A stretch of 64,000 nucleotides of DNA. Source: JAVJUS01 sp040220455 (lineage in GTDB: Bacteria > Pseudomonadota > Alphaproteobacteria > DSM-16000 > Inquilinaceae). This document shows positions 8,760 through 18,500 of this stretch, one piece after another. Below the pieces are notes generated by a model. That model had not been told where the DNA came from. It worked only from the letters and a program-made list of their open reading frames with translations, and made no database searches. The position numbers and the translations under genes were made by a program. The DNA is taken from contig JAVJUS010000126.1 of assembly GCA_040220455.1 (NCBI GenBank), positions 36,681 to 100,680 on the forward strand. The letters are read 5' to 3'. Each line of letters begins with the position of its first letter. Position 1 is the first letter of the stretch.

Positions 8760-9530
8760 ATGGCCCCGTTCGACGACCTGAAAGACGCCCGCGTTCTGGT
8801 CACCGGCGGGGCGACCGGCATCGGCGGCGCGGTCAGCCGGGCCTTCGCCGACGCGGGCGCGCGGGTCTACGTCCATTACCACGGCGGGGCCGAAGCGGCC
8901 GAGGCGCTGGTGACGGCGATTCGCGCCGACGGCGGCACGGTGGAGGCCGGCTCCGGCGACCTGACGAAGCGCGGCGCGGCGGCGGCGGTGGTCGACGCCG
9001 CCGCCTCGGCGCTGGGCGGGCTCGACGTCCTGGTCAACAACGCCGGCAGCATGGTCGCCCGCCGCCCCTTCGAGGAGTGCGACGACGACCTGCTCGACCG
9101 GGTCTTCGACCTGAACTGCCGCCAGGTGGTGGAGGCGAGCCGCGCCGCCCTGCCCCATCTGCGCGCGGCCGGCGGCGGCTCCATCGTCACGACCACCTCG
9201 ATCGCCGCGCGCAACGGCGGCAGCCCGGGCTCGGCCTTCTACGCCTCGGCCAAGGGCTTCGTGTCGACCCTGACCCGGTCGCTGGCGCGCGAGCTGGCAG
9301 GCGACAACATCCGGGTCAACGCGGTCTCGCCCGGCACGATCCACACCAATTTTCACGAGGTCTTCTCGACGCCGGAGAAGTTGGAGGCGACCGCCCGCGC
9401 CATCCCCATGGGCCGCCTCGGCCTCGCCGAGGACTGCGCGGGCACCTATCTCTACCTCGCCTCACCGTCGCTGTCCGGCTACGTCACCGGCCAGGTCGTC
9501 GAGGTCAATGGCGGACAGTTGATCGCGTGA
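8760..9530 (+). CDS. Short-chain dehydrogenase/reductase
   Basis: 256 residues from ATG 8760; earlier in-frame starts (8694) add a non-conserved extension. Classical SDR: cofactor loop VTGGATGIGGAVSRAF, NNAG at about residue 90, catalytic Ser in VTTTSIAARN, Tyr-Lys in FYASAKGF, and NAVSPGTIHTNF. The end VTGQVVEVNGGQLIA is typical of FabG-like enzymes. It would oxidise or reduce an alcohol/ketone with NAD(P)H. The substrate is unknown; the adjacent acyl-CoA dehydrogenase gene is convergent, so there is no operon evidence for fatty-acid work. Confidence 0.88.
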   Translation: MAPFDDLKDARVLVTGGATGIGGAVSRAFADAGARVYVHYHGGAEAAEALVTAIRADGGTVEAGSGDLTKRGAAAAVVDAAASALGGLDVLVNNAGSMVARRPFEECDDDLLDRVFDLNCRQVVEASRAALPHLRAAGGGSIVTTTSIAARNGGSPGSAFYASAKGFVSTLTRSLARELAGDNIRVNAVSPGTIHTNFHEVFSTPEKLEATARAIPMGRLGLAEDCAGTYLYLASPSLSGYVTGQVVEVNGGQLIA

Positions 9531-9555
9531 GGCCGCCGGCGCCGGGGCCCCGCGA

Positions 9556-10695
9556 TCACGCCTCGCCCAGGATCTGCCGCGCGATGATCAGGCGCTGGAT
9601 ATCCGACGTGCCCTCGTAGATCTGGCAGACGCGGACGTCGCGATAGATCCGCTCGACCGGGTAGTCCTCCAGGTAGCCGTAGCCGCCGTGGATCTGGATC
9701 GCGTCGGTGCACACGGCCTCGGCCATCTCGCTGGCCTGGAGCTTGGCCATCGCCGCCTCCTTCAGGCAGGGCCGACCGGCGTCGCGCAAGGCCGCGGCGT
9801 GGAGCACCATCTGGCGCGCGCTCTCGATCCGGGTCGCCATGTCGGCGAGACGGAAGGCGACCGCCTGGTGCTCGGCGATCGGCTTGCCCATCGCCGTGCG
9901 CTCCAGCGCGTAGGCCCGCGCCTCCTCGTAGGCCGAGCGCGCCATGCCGACCGCCTGGGCGGCGATGCCGATGCGCCCGCCCTCCAGGTTCGAAAGCGCG
10001 ATGCGATAGCCCTGGCCTTCCTCGCCCAGCATGTGGTCGGCCGGCACGCGGCAGTCCTCCAGGACGATCTGGGCGGTGTCGGAGCAGCGCTGGCCCAGCT
10101 TCTTCTCCACCCGGCCGACGGTATAGCCGGGCGTGTCCGTCGGCACCAGGAAGGCGCTGATGCCCTTCTTTCCGGCCTCCGGGTCGGTCACGGCGAAGAC
10201 GACGGCCAGGTGGCCGTTCCTGCCGTTGGTGATGAATTGCTTGGTCCCGGAAAGCACCCAATGGTTGCCGTCGCGCCGGGCCCGGGTCTTCAGCGCCGCG
10301 GCGTCGGAGCCGGCCTGCGGCTCGGTCAGGCAGAAGGCGCCCAGCGCCTCCCCGCGCGCCATGGGCGCGAGCCAGCGTTCCTTCTGCTCGGGCGAGCCGA
10401 AGGCGAGGATCGGCGCGCAGCCGACGGAGTTGTGCACCGACATGATGGTCGAGCAGGCCCCGTCGCCCGCCGCCACCTCCTCGATGGCGAGCGCGTAGGC
10501 GATCGCGTCGGCGCCGGCGCCGCCCCATTCCTCCGGCACGACCATGCCGAGGAAGCCGAGCCGCCCCATCTCCGCCACCTCCTCGGCCGGAAACGCCGAG
10601 GTCCGGTCCCGCTCGGCCGCGCCGGGCCACAGCCGCTCGCGCGCGAACTGGCGGGCGGTGTCGCGGATCAGGGTCTGGTCTTCGGTCAGCAGCAC
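9556..10695 (-). CDS. Acyl-CoA dehydrogenase
   Basis: 379 residues from a GTG at 10695, chosen because GGAGG lies 6 nt upstream and the protein then starts at the conserved LLTEDQTLIRDTARQFARE. An upstream start at 10776 would read through a palindromic repeat. FAD-dependent fold: GAFCLTEPQAGSDAAALKT, LSGTKQFITNG, LSNLEGGRIGIAAQA, and C-terminal IQIHGGYGYLEDYPVERIYRD with YEGTSDIQRLIIARQI. The second Glu of YEGTSD is the usual catalytic base of short-chain/branched-chain enzymes. It oxidises acyl-CoA to enoyl-CoA. Chain specificity not determinable. Confidence 0.93.
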   Translation of the reverse strand: MLLTEDQTLIRDTARQFARERLWPGAAERDRTSAFPAEEVAEMGRLGFLGMVVPEEWGGAGADAIAYALAIEEVAAGDGACSTIMSVHNSVGCAPILAFGSPEQKERWLAPMARGEALGAFCLTEPQAGSDAAALKTRARRDGNHWVLSGTKQFITNGRNGHLAVVFAVTDPEAGKKGISAFLVPTDTPGYTVGRVEKKLGQRCSDTAQIVLEDCRVPADHMLGEEGQGYRIALSNLEGGRIGIAAQAVGMARSAYEEARAYALERTAMGKPIAEHQAVAFRLADMATRIESARQMVLHAAALRDAGRPCLKEAAMAKLQASEMAEAVCTDAIQIHGGYGYLEDYPVERIYRDVRVCQIYEGTSDIQRLIIARQILGEA

Positions 10696-10706
10696 GGTCG
10701 GCCTCC

Positions 10707-10759
10707 GGTGTCCCGATCGCGAAGTGCGCGACAGCGCACGAAGCGTGAATCGGGACACC
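10707..10759. repeat. Palindromic element upstream of the acyl-CoA dehydrogenase
   Basis: Perfect 11-bp arms GGTGTCCCGAT (10707-10717) and ATCGGGACACC (10749-10759) enclose an inner pair GTGCGC/GCGCAC (10724-10729, 10734-10739). It starts 11 bp upstream of the start codon and should fold in the leader. It could be a dispersed repeat or a regulatory hairpin; only one copy is seen in this window. Confidence 0.65.
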
Positions 10760-10807
10760 AACTCTATTAATCGCATTAGCCCGCGAAGGTGGTCCGGGAC
10801 CCCTGTT

Positions 10808-11488
<681 letters not shown>

Positions 11489-11505
11489 GGTCGTGTCTCC
11501 TCGAT

Positions 11506-11587
11506 GGTCGCGCGGGGGATCGTCGTGCGGGGGTCGATGGTCGTGCGGGGGGTGGTCGTGCGGGGGATGGTCGCGCCGGTCGGGGGT
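11506..11587. repeat. Tandem repeat, about 15-bp unit, five degenerate copies
   Basis: Successive units resemble GGTCGTGCGGGGGAT: GGTCGCGCGGGGGAT, CGTCGTGCGGGGGTCGAT, GGTCGTGCGGGGGGT, GGTCGTGCGGGGGAT, GGTCGCGCCGGTCGGGGG. They lie just upstream of the SDR start at 11488 and between two divergent genes, so unit-number change could alter promoter spacing. Confidence 0.75.
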
Positions 11588-11745
11588 GGCGGCGTGGGAC
11601 CGCGCGCGGCATTCTCGGCGACTGCAATCATCCTGCCGCGATATCGTCGGATTCCGGTGCGATGCAACCGCGTCGCCCGTCATCCCGTTGCTGCGCGGGA
11701 ACCCGACGGCGCGCGACCGCCGAACAAGAGCCCGGGAGATCACCC

Positions 11746-12861
11746 ATGGCCGCCCCGACCGCCTTCGCCTCCCCCGTCCCGCCCCCCATCGCGACCCTTG
11801 CCGCCGCCGCCGCAATCGCCCTCGGTGGCCTGCTGGCGAGCGCCGATCCGGCCGCCGCCCAGCGCCAGGACGGCTCCTATGACTATGTCGGGGAATCCTG
11901 GCAGGGCACGATGCTGGTCGAGACCGACAGCGACGGCTACACCTACTTCGACATCTACAACCGCAACCCGCCCCTGACCTGCGGCGCCTTCGGCCGGGCG
12001 GAGGCCCGCGACGACCGTCTGACCTGGACCGACCCGACCAATGGCGCGCGCCTCGTCATCCGCTTCTTCGAGGACAACGCCGAAGTCGAGGCGACGGACG
12101 GCCTGCCGCGCGGCTGCGGCCTGCGCGGCCAGATCGCGGGGATCTATCTGGCGACCGAGGAGGCCCCGGACCTCGACCGCGACCAGGTCCGGCGCCTGCA
12201 GTCGAGCCTGGACAAGCTGGGCTTCGATCCCGGCCCGGTCGACGGCGTGATGGGCCCGCAGACACGCGACGCGCTCAACGACTTCCAGGCCGATGCCGGC
12301 CGGCGCGAGACCCGGGCGCCGGCGCTGGCCGATCTCTGGGCGGCGGAGCGCGCGCTGGCCGCCGCGACCGCCGGGGTCGCCGGGACCACCGGCGGCGCGG
12401 ATCAGACGGGCGCCCCGCCGAAGCCGGGCGAGAAGCCCGTACCGCCGGCCGCGCAGACCGTGGAGCCTGCCTGGACGACCGATATCCCGCAGGCCTTCCA
12501 CGGCTGGCTCGACCGCATCTACGGCGAGCAGGTGGCGCCCGCCAATATCGACTTCGCCAACCCGCCCTTCGAGGTGGCGCTGGTCGACCTGGACGGCCGG
12601 CCGGGCAGCGGACCGAACCAGACCGAGGTGCTGGTGCTCTGGAACGATCGGGCCTTCTGCGGCGAGTCGGGCTGCGCCTTCGACGTCCTGCGCTACGACG
12701 GCAACGCCTACGAGCCGGTGCTGGAATCCACGGCCGAGCGCGTGGCGCTGGGCGCCGGCTACACCAACGGTCTGCGCAACCTGGTCGTCGACGGCCGGGT
12801 CCTCACCTGGGACGGCGAAACCTACGAGGCCCCCCTCTATGAGCCCGAGCCCGTGCGGTAA
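11746..12861 (+). CDS. Secreted protein with peptidoglycan-binding domain
   Basis: 371 residues from ATG 11746. The signal peptide is clear (hydrophobic ATLAAAAAIALGGLLASA, then AAAQRQD). Residues about 40-140 form an unassigned domain with two Cys (LTCGAFG, RGCGLRG). A PG_binding_1 domain follows (about 145-185: VRRLQSSLDKLGFDPGPVDG, MGPQTRDALNDFQADAG), then a Pro/Thr linker and a C-terminal domain of unknown function with two Cys (FCGESGCAFDVLRYD). It is likely periplasmic and bound to the cell wall. No catalytic residues of a known hydrolase are recognised. It may be monocistronic; a two-hairpin repeat follows. Confidence 0.8.
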   Translation: MAAPTAFASPVPPPIATLAAAAAIALGGLLASADPAAAQRQDGSYDYVGESWQGTMLVETDSDGYTYFDIYNRNPPLTCGAFGRAEARDDRLTWTDPTNGARLVIRFFEDNAEVEATDGLPRGCGLRGQIAGIYLATEEAPDLDRDQVRRLQSSLDKLGFDPGPVDGVMGPQTRDALNDFQADAGRRETRAPALADLWAAERALAAATAGVAGTTGGADQTGAPPKPGEKPVPPAAQTVEPAWTTDIPQAFHGWLDRIYGEQVAPANIDFANPPFEVALVDLDGRPGSGPNQTEVLVLWNDRAFCGESGCAFDVLRYDGNAYEPVLESTAERVALGAGYTNGLRNLVVDGRVLTWDGETYEAPLYEPEPVR

Positions 12862-12881
12862 GGTCGTCGGACAGAGGTCCG

Positions 12882-12963
12882 GTAGGTTGCCCGGCGCCGC
12901 AAGGCGATGCGCAACGGCAATGACGGTGCCGTCGCCCACGGCCTTCGGCCGTGGACGACCTAC
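12882..12963 (+). repeat. Dispersed two-hairpin repeat, copy 2
   Basis: Begins GTAGGTTGCCC and ends GACCTAC. Left hairpin GTTGCCC...GCGCAAC, right hairpin GCCCACGGCC/GGCCGTGGACG around ttc. It fills nearly all of the 109-bp gap between two convergent genes, so it may also act as a bidirectional terminator. Confidence 0.8.
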
Positions 12964-12970
12964 GCTCTCC

Positions 12971-13624
12971 TCACGCCGGCGCTTCCGCCGCTTCGGCCGG
13001 TGACGCGATGTCGGGCTTGCGGGCCTCGGCGCGGGCGAAGGCCGGGCGTTCCAGCAGGCGGCGGGCATAGGCGTCGACGGCGGCGCTGGGGATCTCGACC
13101 CCGCTGCCGATCGCCCAGGACAGCGTGTGGGCGGCGAGGATATCGGGCACCGTCAGACGATCACCCAGCAGGAAATCGCCCCCGCCCAGCCCGGCCTCCA
13201 GCACCGGCACGGCGCGTGCGAACTCCCACGCCGCTGTCTCCATGATCGCCGGCACGCGCTTGTCCTCCGGCAGGACGAAGCGATGCTTGGCCATCGTCCA
13301 GAGCGGCTGCTCCAGCTCCGTCGCCACGAAGTAGCACCACTGGTCGAAGCGCGCGCGCCCGGCCGTCCGCGGCTCCGGCGCCAGGCCGGTGGCCGGGTGT
13401 CGGTCCGCGATATAGGTGCAGATGGCCGCGGATTCGGTGAGCACCAGGTCGCCGTCGACCAGCGTGGGTACCTTGCTCAAAGGGTTGAGGCCGAGATACG
13501 GCTGTGTCTTGTGCTGGTCGGTGAAGAAATCGACCCGCACGAACGCGTAATCGGCCTCCACCTCCTCGAGCGTCCAGAGGGCACGCAAGGTGCGGGTGCG
13601 CGGAAAGCCGTAAAGGCGGAGCAT
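12971..13624 (-). CDS. Glutathione S-transferase
   Basis: 217 residues. N-terminal thioredoxin-like domain (1-80): MLRLYGFPRTRTLRALWTLE with glutathione-contact region GLNPLSKVPTLVDGDLVLTE and SAAICTYIADRH. The C-terminal helical domain (about 90-205) carries the family Asp in LTVPDILAAHTLSWA. The family conjugates glutathione to electrophiles or serves as a peroxidase. The probable catalytic residue sits near PRTRT but a Ser/Cys/Tyr cannot be assigned surely. Separated by 80 bp from the thioesterase gene on the same strand. Confidence 0.9.
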   Translation of the reverse strand: MLRLYGFPRTRTLRALWTLEEVEADYAFVRVDFFTDQHKTQPYLGLNPLSKVPTLVDGDLVLTESAAICTYIADRHPATGLAPEPRTAGRARFDQWCYFVATELEQPLWTMAKHRFVLPEDKRVPAIMETAAWEFARAVPVLEAGLGGGDFLLGDRLTVPDILAAHTLSWAIGSGVEIPSAAVDAYARRLLERPAFARAEARKPDIASPAEAAEAPA

Positions 13625-13704
13625 CGGCAGCGGTCTCCGGTATCGGGTGGTCTGTCGGCTGGTGTCGCTCGGTTCGGCGCTCGGGCGGCGCGCGATACCG
13701 GCCC

Positions 13705-14208
13705 TCAGCCGGCGCGGAAGATCAGGCAGGTCGAGGTGCCGTGGGCCACCAACCGGCCGGCGCCGTCGCGCAGATGCGCCTCCGCCGTGCCGGCGCGCCG
13801 ACCGACAGAGAGCGTGCGCGCTTCGGCCGTCAACGGCCCGCTGTCCGGCGCCAGGCCGCGCAGGTAGGAGATCTTGATCTCGAGCGTCGTGTAGGCGGTT
13901 CCGGCCGGCAGGTGGGAATGCACGGCGCAGGCCATGGCGCCGTCCAGCACCGTCGCCGCGAAGCCGCCGTGGATCGTCCCGATCGGGTTGAGATGGCGGG
14001 CCTCCGGCCGGGCCTCGAAGACCACCCGCCCCTCCTCCACCGCGACCAGGCGCATGGGCATCGTCTCGGTGATCGGCGGCAGGGGATAGGTCCCGGCCAT
14101 GGCGCCGCGCAGGAATTCGAGCCCCGAGAGCGCCGCCAGGTCCTCGGCCGGCAGCACGCCAACCCCGGCCCCGGCCCTGTTGTCGCCCTCCGCGTCGTTG
14201 CCGGTCAC
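13705..14208 (-). CDS. PaaI-family hotdog thioesterase
   Basis: 167 residues from GTG 14208, just 4 bp after the DUF1302 gene; an upstream ATG would overlap that gene. Hotdog-fold signature HLNPIGTIHGGFAATVLDGA followed by TTLEIKISYLRGL and AHLRDGAGRLVAHGTSTCLI matches the PaaI/YbgC thioesterases, which hydrolyse acyl-CoA or aryl-CoA esters in the cytoplasm. Its tight linkage to the RND/DUF1302 genes suggests work on the same acyl compound they transport. That link is inference. Confidence 0.85.
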   Translation of the reverse strand: MTGNDAEGDNRAGAGVGVLPAEDLAALSGLEFLRGAMAGTYPLPPITETMPMRLVAVEEGRVVFEARPEARHLNPIGTIHGGFAATVLDGAMACAVHSHLPAGTAYTTLEIKISYLRGLAPDSGPLTAEARTLSVGRRAGTAEAHLRDGAGRLVAHGTSTCLIFRAG

Positions 14209-14212
14209 GGCC

Positions 14213-15595
14213 TCAGAACCCGATCTCGAAGCCGGCGGTGACGCGGCTGGCGTCGCGGAACTCCCCGAACAGCCCGTCGCGGCCGCCATAGAACAGGTCG
14301 GCCCCGGCGCTCAGCCGGACATTGCTGCGCAGGGAATAATCGAGATCGAGCTGAACGACTCCGTCGGCGTCGTTGAGAGAATGGATGAGGAGGCCGCCCA
14401 AAGTCAGCGTATCGTTGAAGAAATTCTGCTCCACCTTGAGCGTGACCTGCGTCTCCAGGCGATCGCGCACGATGGCCTCGTCATACGCGACGAGCGCGCT
14501 CTGGAAGACCTGGCCGCTGATCAGCGTGTCGCTCACGCCGGTGTAATCGAGCCCGACCACGTAACCGAGCTCGGTCCCGGTCGCCACGCCGTCCTCGGCC
14601 GCCGGCTCGGTCGCCTGGAAATGGCGGTTCGTCGAGACCGCGATCTCGCTGCGCAGGGTCACGTCACCGAAGGCGTTGGAGGCGCTGCCGCCGACCAGGT
14701 GGGAGCGCTCGTAGCGCGGCTCGATGCGCACGCCGCCGGGCGTCAGGCGCCGGGTATAGACCGCTTGGTCGTAGTGATGGAACAGGTAGTTGGCGCTAAG
14801 ATCCCATCCGTCGACGAAGGCCGTGACCCGCGCGCCGACATCGCCGTCGAGCAGCAGGTCGTCCGGCCGGTCGGGCTCGGCGATGGTGAACGGCACACCC
14901 GGGCGGGGCTGCGGCGAAACCAGCGGCGAGGTGAAGGCGAACGGCGCGCCCGGTGCCGGCACGTCGTCATAGGTCCGGTCCGGGATCCACAGGACCTGGA
15001 GCAGCGCGTCGCCGACCGGGATCTCCGCGTTGGCGGTCCACAGCGGGATCCGCCGGTCCTCGAACTCCGGCAGCACGAACTCCCGGAAGTCGAAGGGATT
15101 GACCTGGTCAAGCACGCGCAGCCCGTCGGCCTGGCCCCAGACCACCTGCTGCTTGCCCAGCCGCAGGAACGTGTCGCCGACGAAGCCGTCGACATAGAGC
15201 TCGCGAAGCTCGGCGTCGAGATAGTCGCCCACCTGCAACCGCCGGCTCCACGGCGCGCGGAATTCCTGGGACGGCCGGCCGGGGGCGAGCCGGTCGACCC
15301 CCTCGAAGCGCAGCCGGCCGATGCCGGTCAGCCGCCAGCCGTCCGGCAGGTCGGCCGAGACCTCGGGGCTGACCGAGGTCTCGAACTTCTGCGCCTCGCC
15401 GTCGGTCTCGACCGCGATCTCGTTGGTCCACAGCCCCCGGATGTCGAGGTTCAGCGCCTCCAGCGGGCCGGGGCCCGCTCCCTCCCCCTCGGCGCCCTGC
15501 GCGGCGGCGGGCGTGGGCAAGAAAGCGGTCGCGGCGACGCCCAGGGCGACGGCGAAGGCCAGCGGCAGGGCCGCGGCGGGGCGATCCGAATCCAT
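14213..15595 (-). CDS. DUF1302-family outer-membrane protein
   Basis: 460 residues. Signal peptide (LPLAFAVALGVAATAFLPTP, AAAQG) followed by alternating, aromatic-ended strands and a terminal Phe (VTAGFEIGF), the usual outer-membrane beta-barrel end. FLRLGKQQVVWGQADGLRVL and VLDQVNPFDFREFVLPEFED are hallmarks of DUF1302 (PF06980). Such genes often accompany RND exporters and LolA-like or DUF1329 proteins, probably moving hydrophobic compounds across the outer membrane. It starts 3 bp after the RND-LolA stop, so the two are co-transcribed. The transported compound is not known. Confidence 0.85.
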   Translation of the reverse strand: MDSDRPAAALPLAFAVALGVAATAFLPTPAAAQGAEGEGAGPGPLEALNLDIRGLWTNEIAVETDGEAQKFETSVSPEVSADLPDGWRLTGIGRLRFEGVDRLAPGRPSQEFRAPWSRRLQVGDYLDAELRELYVDGFVGDTFLRLGKQQVVWGQADGLRVLDQVNPFDFREFVLPEFEDRRIPLWTANAEIPVGDALLQVLWIPDRTYDDVPAPGAPFAFTSPLVSPQPRPGVPFTIAEPDRPDDLLLDGDVGARVTAFVDGWDLSANYLFHHYDQAVYTRRLTPGGVRIEPRYERSHLVGGSASNAFGDVTLRSEIAVSTNRHFQATEPAAEDGVATGTELGYVVGLDYTGVSDTLISGQVFQSALVAYDEAIVRDRLETQVTLKVEQNFFNDTLTLGGLLIHSLNDADGVVQLDLDYSLRSNVRLSAGADLFYGGRDGLFGEFRDASRVTAGFEIGF

Positions 15596-15598
15596 GGA

Positions 15599-18500
15599 TC
15601 AAAGGCCCCGGCGCAGCATCTGCTGCTCGAACATGCGGTCGGGGACGCTCTCCTCGTAATCGACATTGGCGTTGGTGAAGACGGTCGAGTGGCCGGTCTT
15701 GTGGTTCTCCGCCCGGATCACCATCGACGTCCAGATGCCGTCGATCTCCTCGATCCGTTCGTTGGTGATCGTCTTGAGGGGATTGCCGTTGACGTCCCAG
15801 TAGTCGCTGACGAGCGACATGTCGATCTCCGGATCAATGCGCCAGACCACGCGGCCGTAACCGATCTCCTCCGCGATTGCGTCGCTGACCGGCGTGCCCT
15901 CGACCACGTAGGTCTCGACACCGTTCACGGTCTCGGTACCGGTCGTGGCGAAGGTGTAGTCCGACAGCTCCACCTTGTTCTGCTTCTTGATCTCCTCGTA
16001 GGTGAAGTCGGTGCCGAGGAAGTAGTCGCCCCGGTCCGACGCCGCGATGCGCCGGACCTTGCGCAGCGCCGGCAGGTAGAGCCACTGGTCGTCGTCGACC
16101 GACGGATCGGGGTAGTCGTAGGTCAGGAAGGCCGTCCCGCGCACGTTCGTCGGCTCTTCGTAGAACAGGACCGTGCGCTTCTCCTCCCCGAAGTATTTCC
16201 GGAACGACCGGATCTCCTGGACCCGGGACGTGCCGCTGCGGTCGGTGAGCTCGAGCGTGATGTCCGCCGTCGCGTGCTCGCCCTCCTCGCGGGCATCGAC
16301 CTCCGCCATCAGGGCGTCGCCAGAGGGCATCTCCTGGGCCCGCGTCGTGTCGCCCGCGCCGAGGGCGAGACCGCCGGCGACGCCGAGAGCCAGCGCCGCC
16401 TTGCCGGCCGTCGCGGCGACTCCGCCGCCGGTCGAGGCCCCGGCGCCGCCGGTCAGGAAGCGCGGACGCAGGACGAGCGCCAGCGCCGGCAGCAGCGTCA
16501 GGCTCGCCAGGAAGGCGGTCGAGACGGCGACCGCGACGAGCGCGCCGAACTTGACCAGCGGCGGCACGTCGCTCGTCACGAGGACGCCGAAGCCCAACAC
16601 CAGGGCGGCGAAGTTGAAGAACAGGGCCCGGCCGGTCGTCGGGTAGAGCCGGGCGAGAGCGTCGCGCATGGAGCCCCCCTCCTCGAGTTGGCGATGCAGG
16701 CGGTCGAGGGCGTGGATCGCGAAGTCCACGCCCAGACCGATGGCGATGGCGGCGAACATGGAGGTACCCACGCCGAGCCAGATCCCGGCGAAGCCCATTA
16801 CCGCGTAGATCAGCAGGATCGAGACGACGACCGGCGCGCCGGCGAGCAGCCCGGCCACCGCGGAGCGGAACAGCAGCCCGGCCATGGCCATCACGGCGGC
16901 GGCCGAGACGACGACGCTCGCCGCGTGGTCCTCGTCGACGCCGTTGATCCAATGGTAGTCGACATTGACCCGCCCGGTCGGCGTCGCCGTCACGCCCGGC
17001 AGGTCGAAGTTCTCGTCCAGCCACTGCTCGACCGCCGGGACCACCACCGCGTTGTTGGTGTACTCCCCGGTGTCGAGATAGGCGCGCACCAGCGCCCGGC
17101 GCCGCTCGTAGTCGACCTCCTCCTCCAGGTCGGTCGGATCGCCCGAAACCTCGTAGAGCAGGAAGAGCTGGGCGATCAGATTCGGGTCGTCGGGGATCGC
17201 GTAGGCGGCGTCGCGGTTCTCGTTCACCGCCTTGTTCATCTGCTTGATGTAGTCGACGATCGAGGTCGTGCCGTTGACATGCGGCAGCGTCTCCAGGAAG
17301 GCCTGGAGATCCTCGATCCCGCGCAGCACCGCCGGATCGAACAGGCCTTCCCGGCCCTCGGTCTCGATGACCACGTCCAGGTTGTAGGTGCCGTCCATGA
17401 CCGCGTTGATCCGCTTGTCGGCGCGGTATAGCGGCTCGCTCGGCTCGAAGTTGTTGATCCGGGAATCGTTGACGACGACCTGGGAGGCGCCGGCGACGCC
17501 GGCCACGACGACGACCGCCCAGAACCCGATGACGAGGCCCGGCCGCGCCAGGACCGCGCCGCCCAGCGCGCCCATGGCGCGGGCCGGCACGCCCTGGCGT
17601 CCCGCCGCGCCGTCGCCGCGGAAGGCCCGGCTCGGCCGCGCCGGCAGCATGGCGAGGATCGCCGGCAGCACGGTCAGCGAATAGACCCAGGCGATCGCCA
17701 CGCCGACCGCGCCATACAGGCCGAAATACCGGATCGGCGGCATGTCGTTGGTCGGCCAGAAGGCCAGGAAGCCCGCGATCGTCGTCAGCGAGGTGAAGGT
17801 GATCGGGCGCCACTTCTCCCGCATCACCTCGGCGACGATCGCCTTGCGGTCGCGATCAGGGTCCCGGGCGATGGATTCGTAGTACTCGCTGAAGACATGG
17901 ACCGAGTCGGCCACCGCGATGCCGATCAGGCAGACGATCAGCCCGTTGGTGATGACGTAGAAGGCCACGCCCGAGGCCGCCATGAGGCCGAGGGTCAGCG
18001 CGACCGTCGCCAGCACGATCAGGTTGGGCACCAGGGCGCCGCGGATCGTCAGGAAGGCGGCGAACAGCACCGCGGTGATGATCAGCCCGGCCAGCGGGTT
18101 CAGCTTCGCCGCGTCCCGGTCGATATAGGTCGACAGGAACCCGGCGATCGCCCCCTCGCCCGCAACGTGCAGCGTGACGCCCGGCGGCGTCTCGGCCGAG
18201 GCGGTGACGTCGCGGATGGCGTCATAGGTGGCTTGCGCCGCGTCCTCGTCGATCAGCTCGGCGACGATCACCGTCGCCCGGCCGTCGCGGGCGACCAGGT
18301 TGCCGTGGTAGAGCGGGAAGGCCTCGGCCGCGGCGCGCACCGACGCCGCGCCGACCTCGTCCTGCGGCACGGGGTCGAAGAAGTCCGGGACTTCCATCCC
18401 GATATCGGTCCCGACCACGGTCGATTCCGTCGCCAGGCTGACCACCCGGTCCGGATCGACGTTGTCGAGGCCCAGCAGGCGGTCCGTCAGCCGGTCGACG

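Noticed and set aside
11489..11815. His/Pro-rich N-terminal extension of the SDR
   Set aside because: It is the translation of the GGTCGTGCGGGGGAT tandem repeat; the GTG at 11488 has a good ribosome-binding site and gives the normal SDR length.
12907..13003. Short frames with recurring words such as RWATY and RPWTTY
   Set aside because: They are translations of the dispersed two-hairpin repeat, not proteins.
14099..17431. Plus-strand open frame of 1110 codons
   Set aside because: It lies opposite the DUF1302 and RND-LolA genes, has Arg/Asp/His/Val-rich shadow composition and no recognisable domain. The minus strand gives clear protein families.
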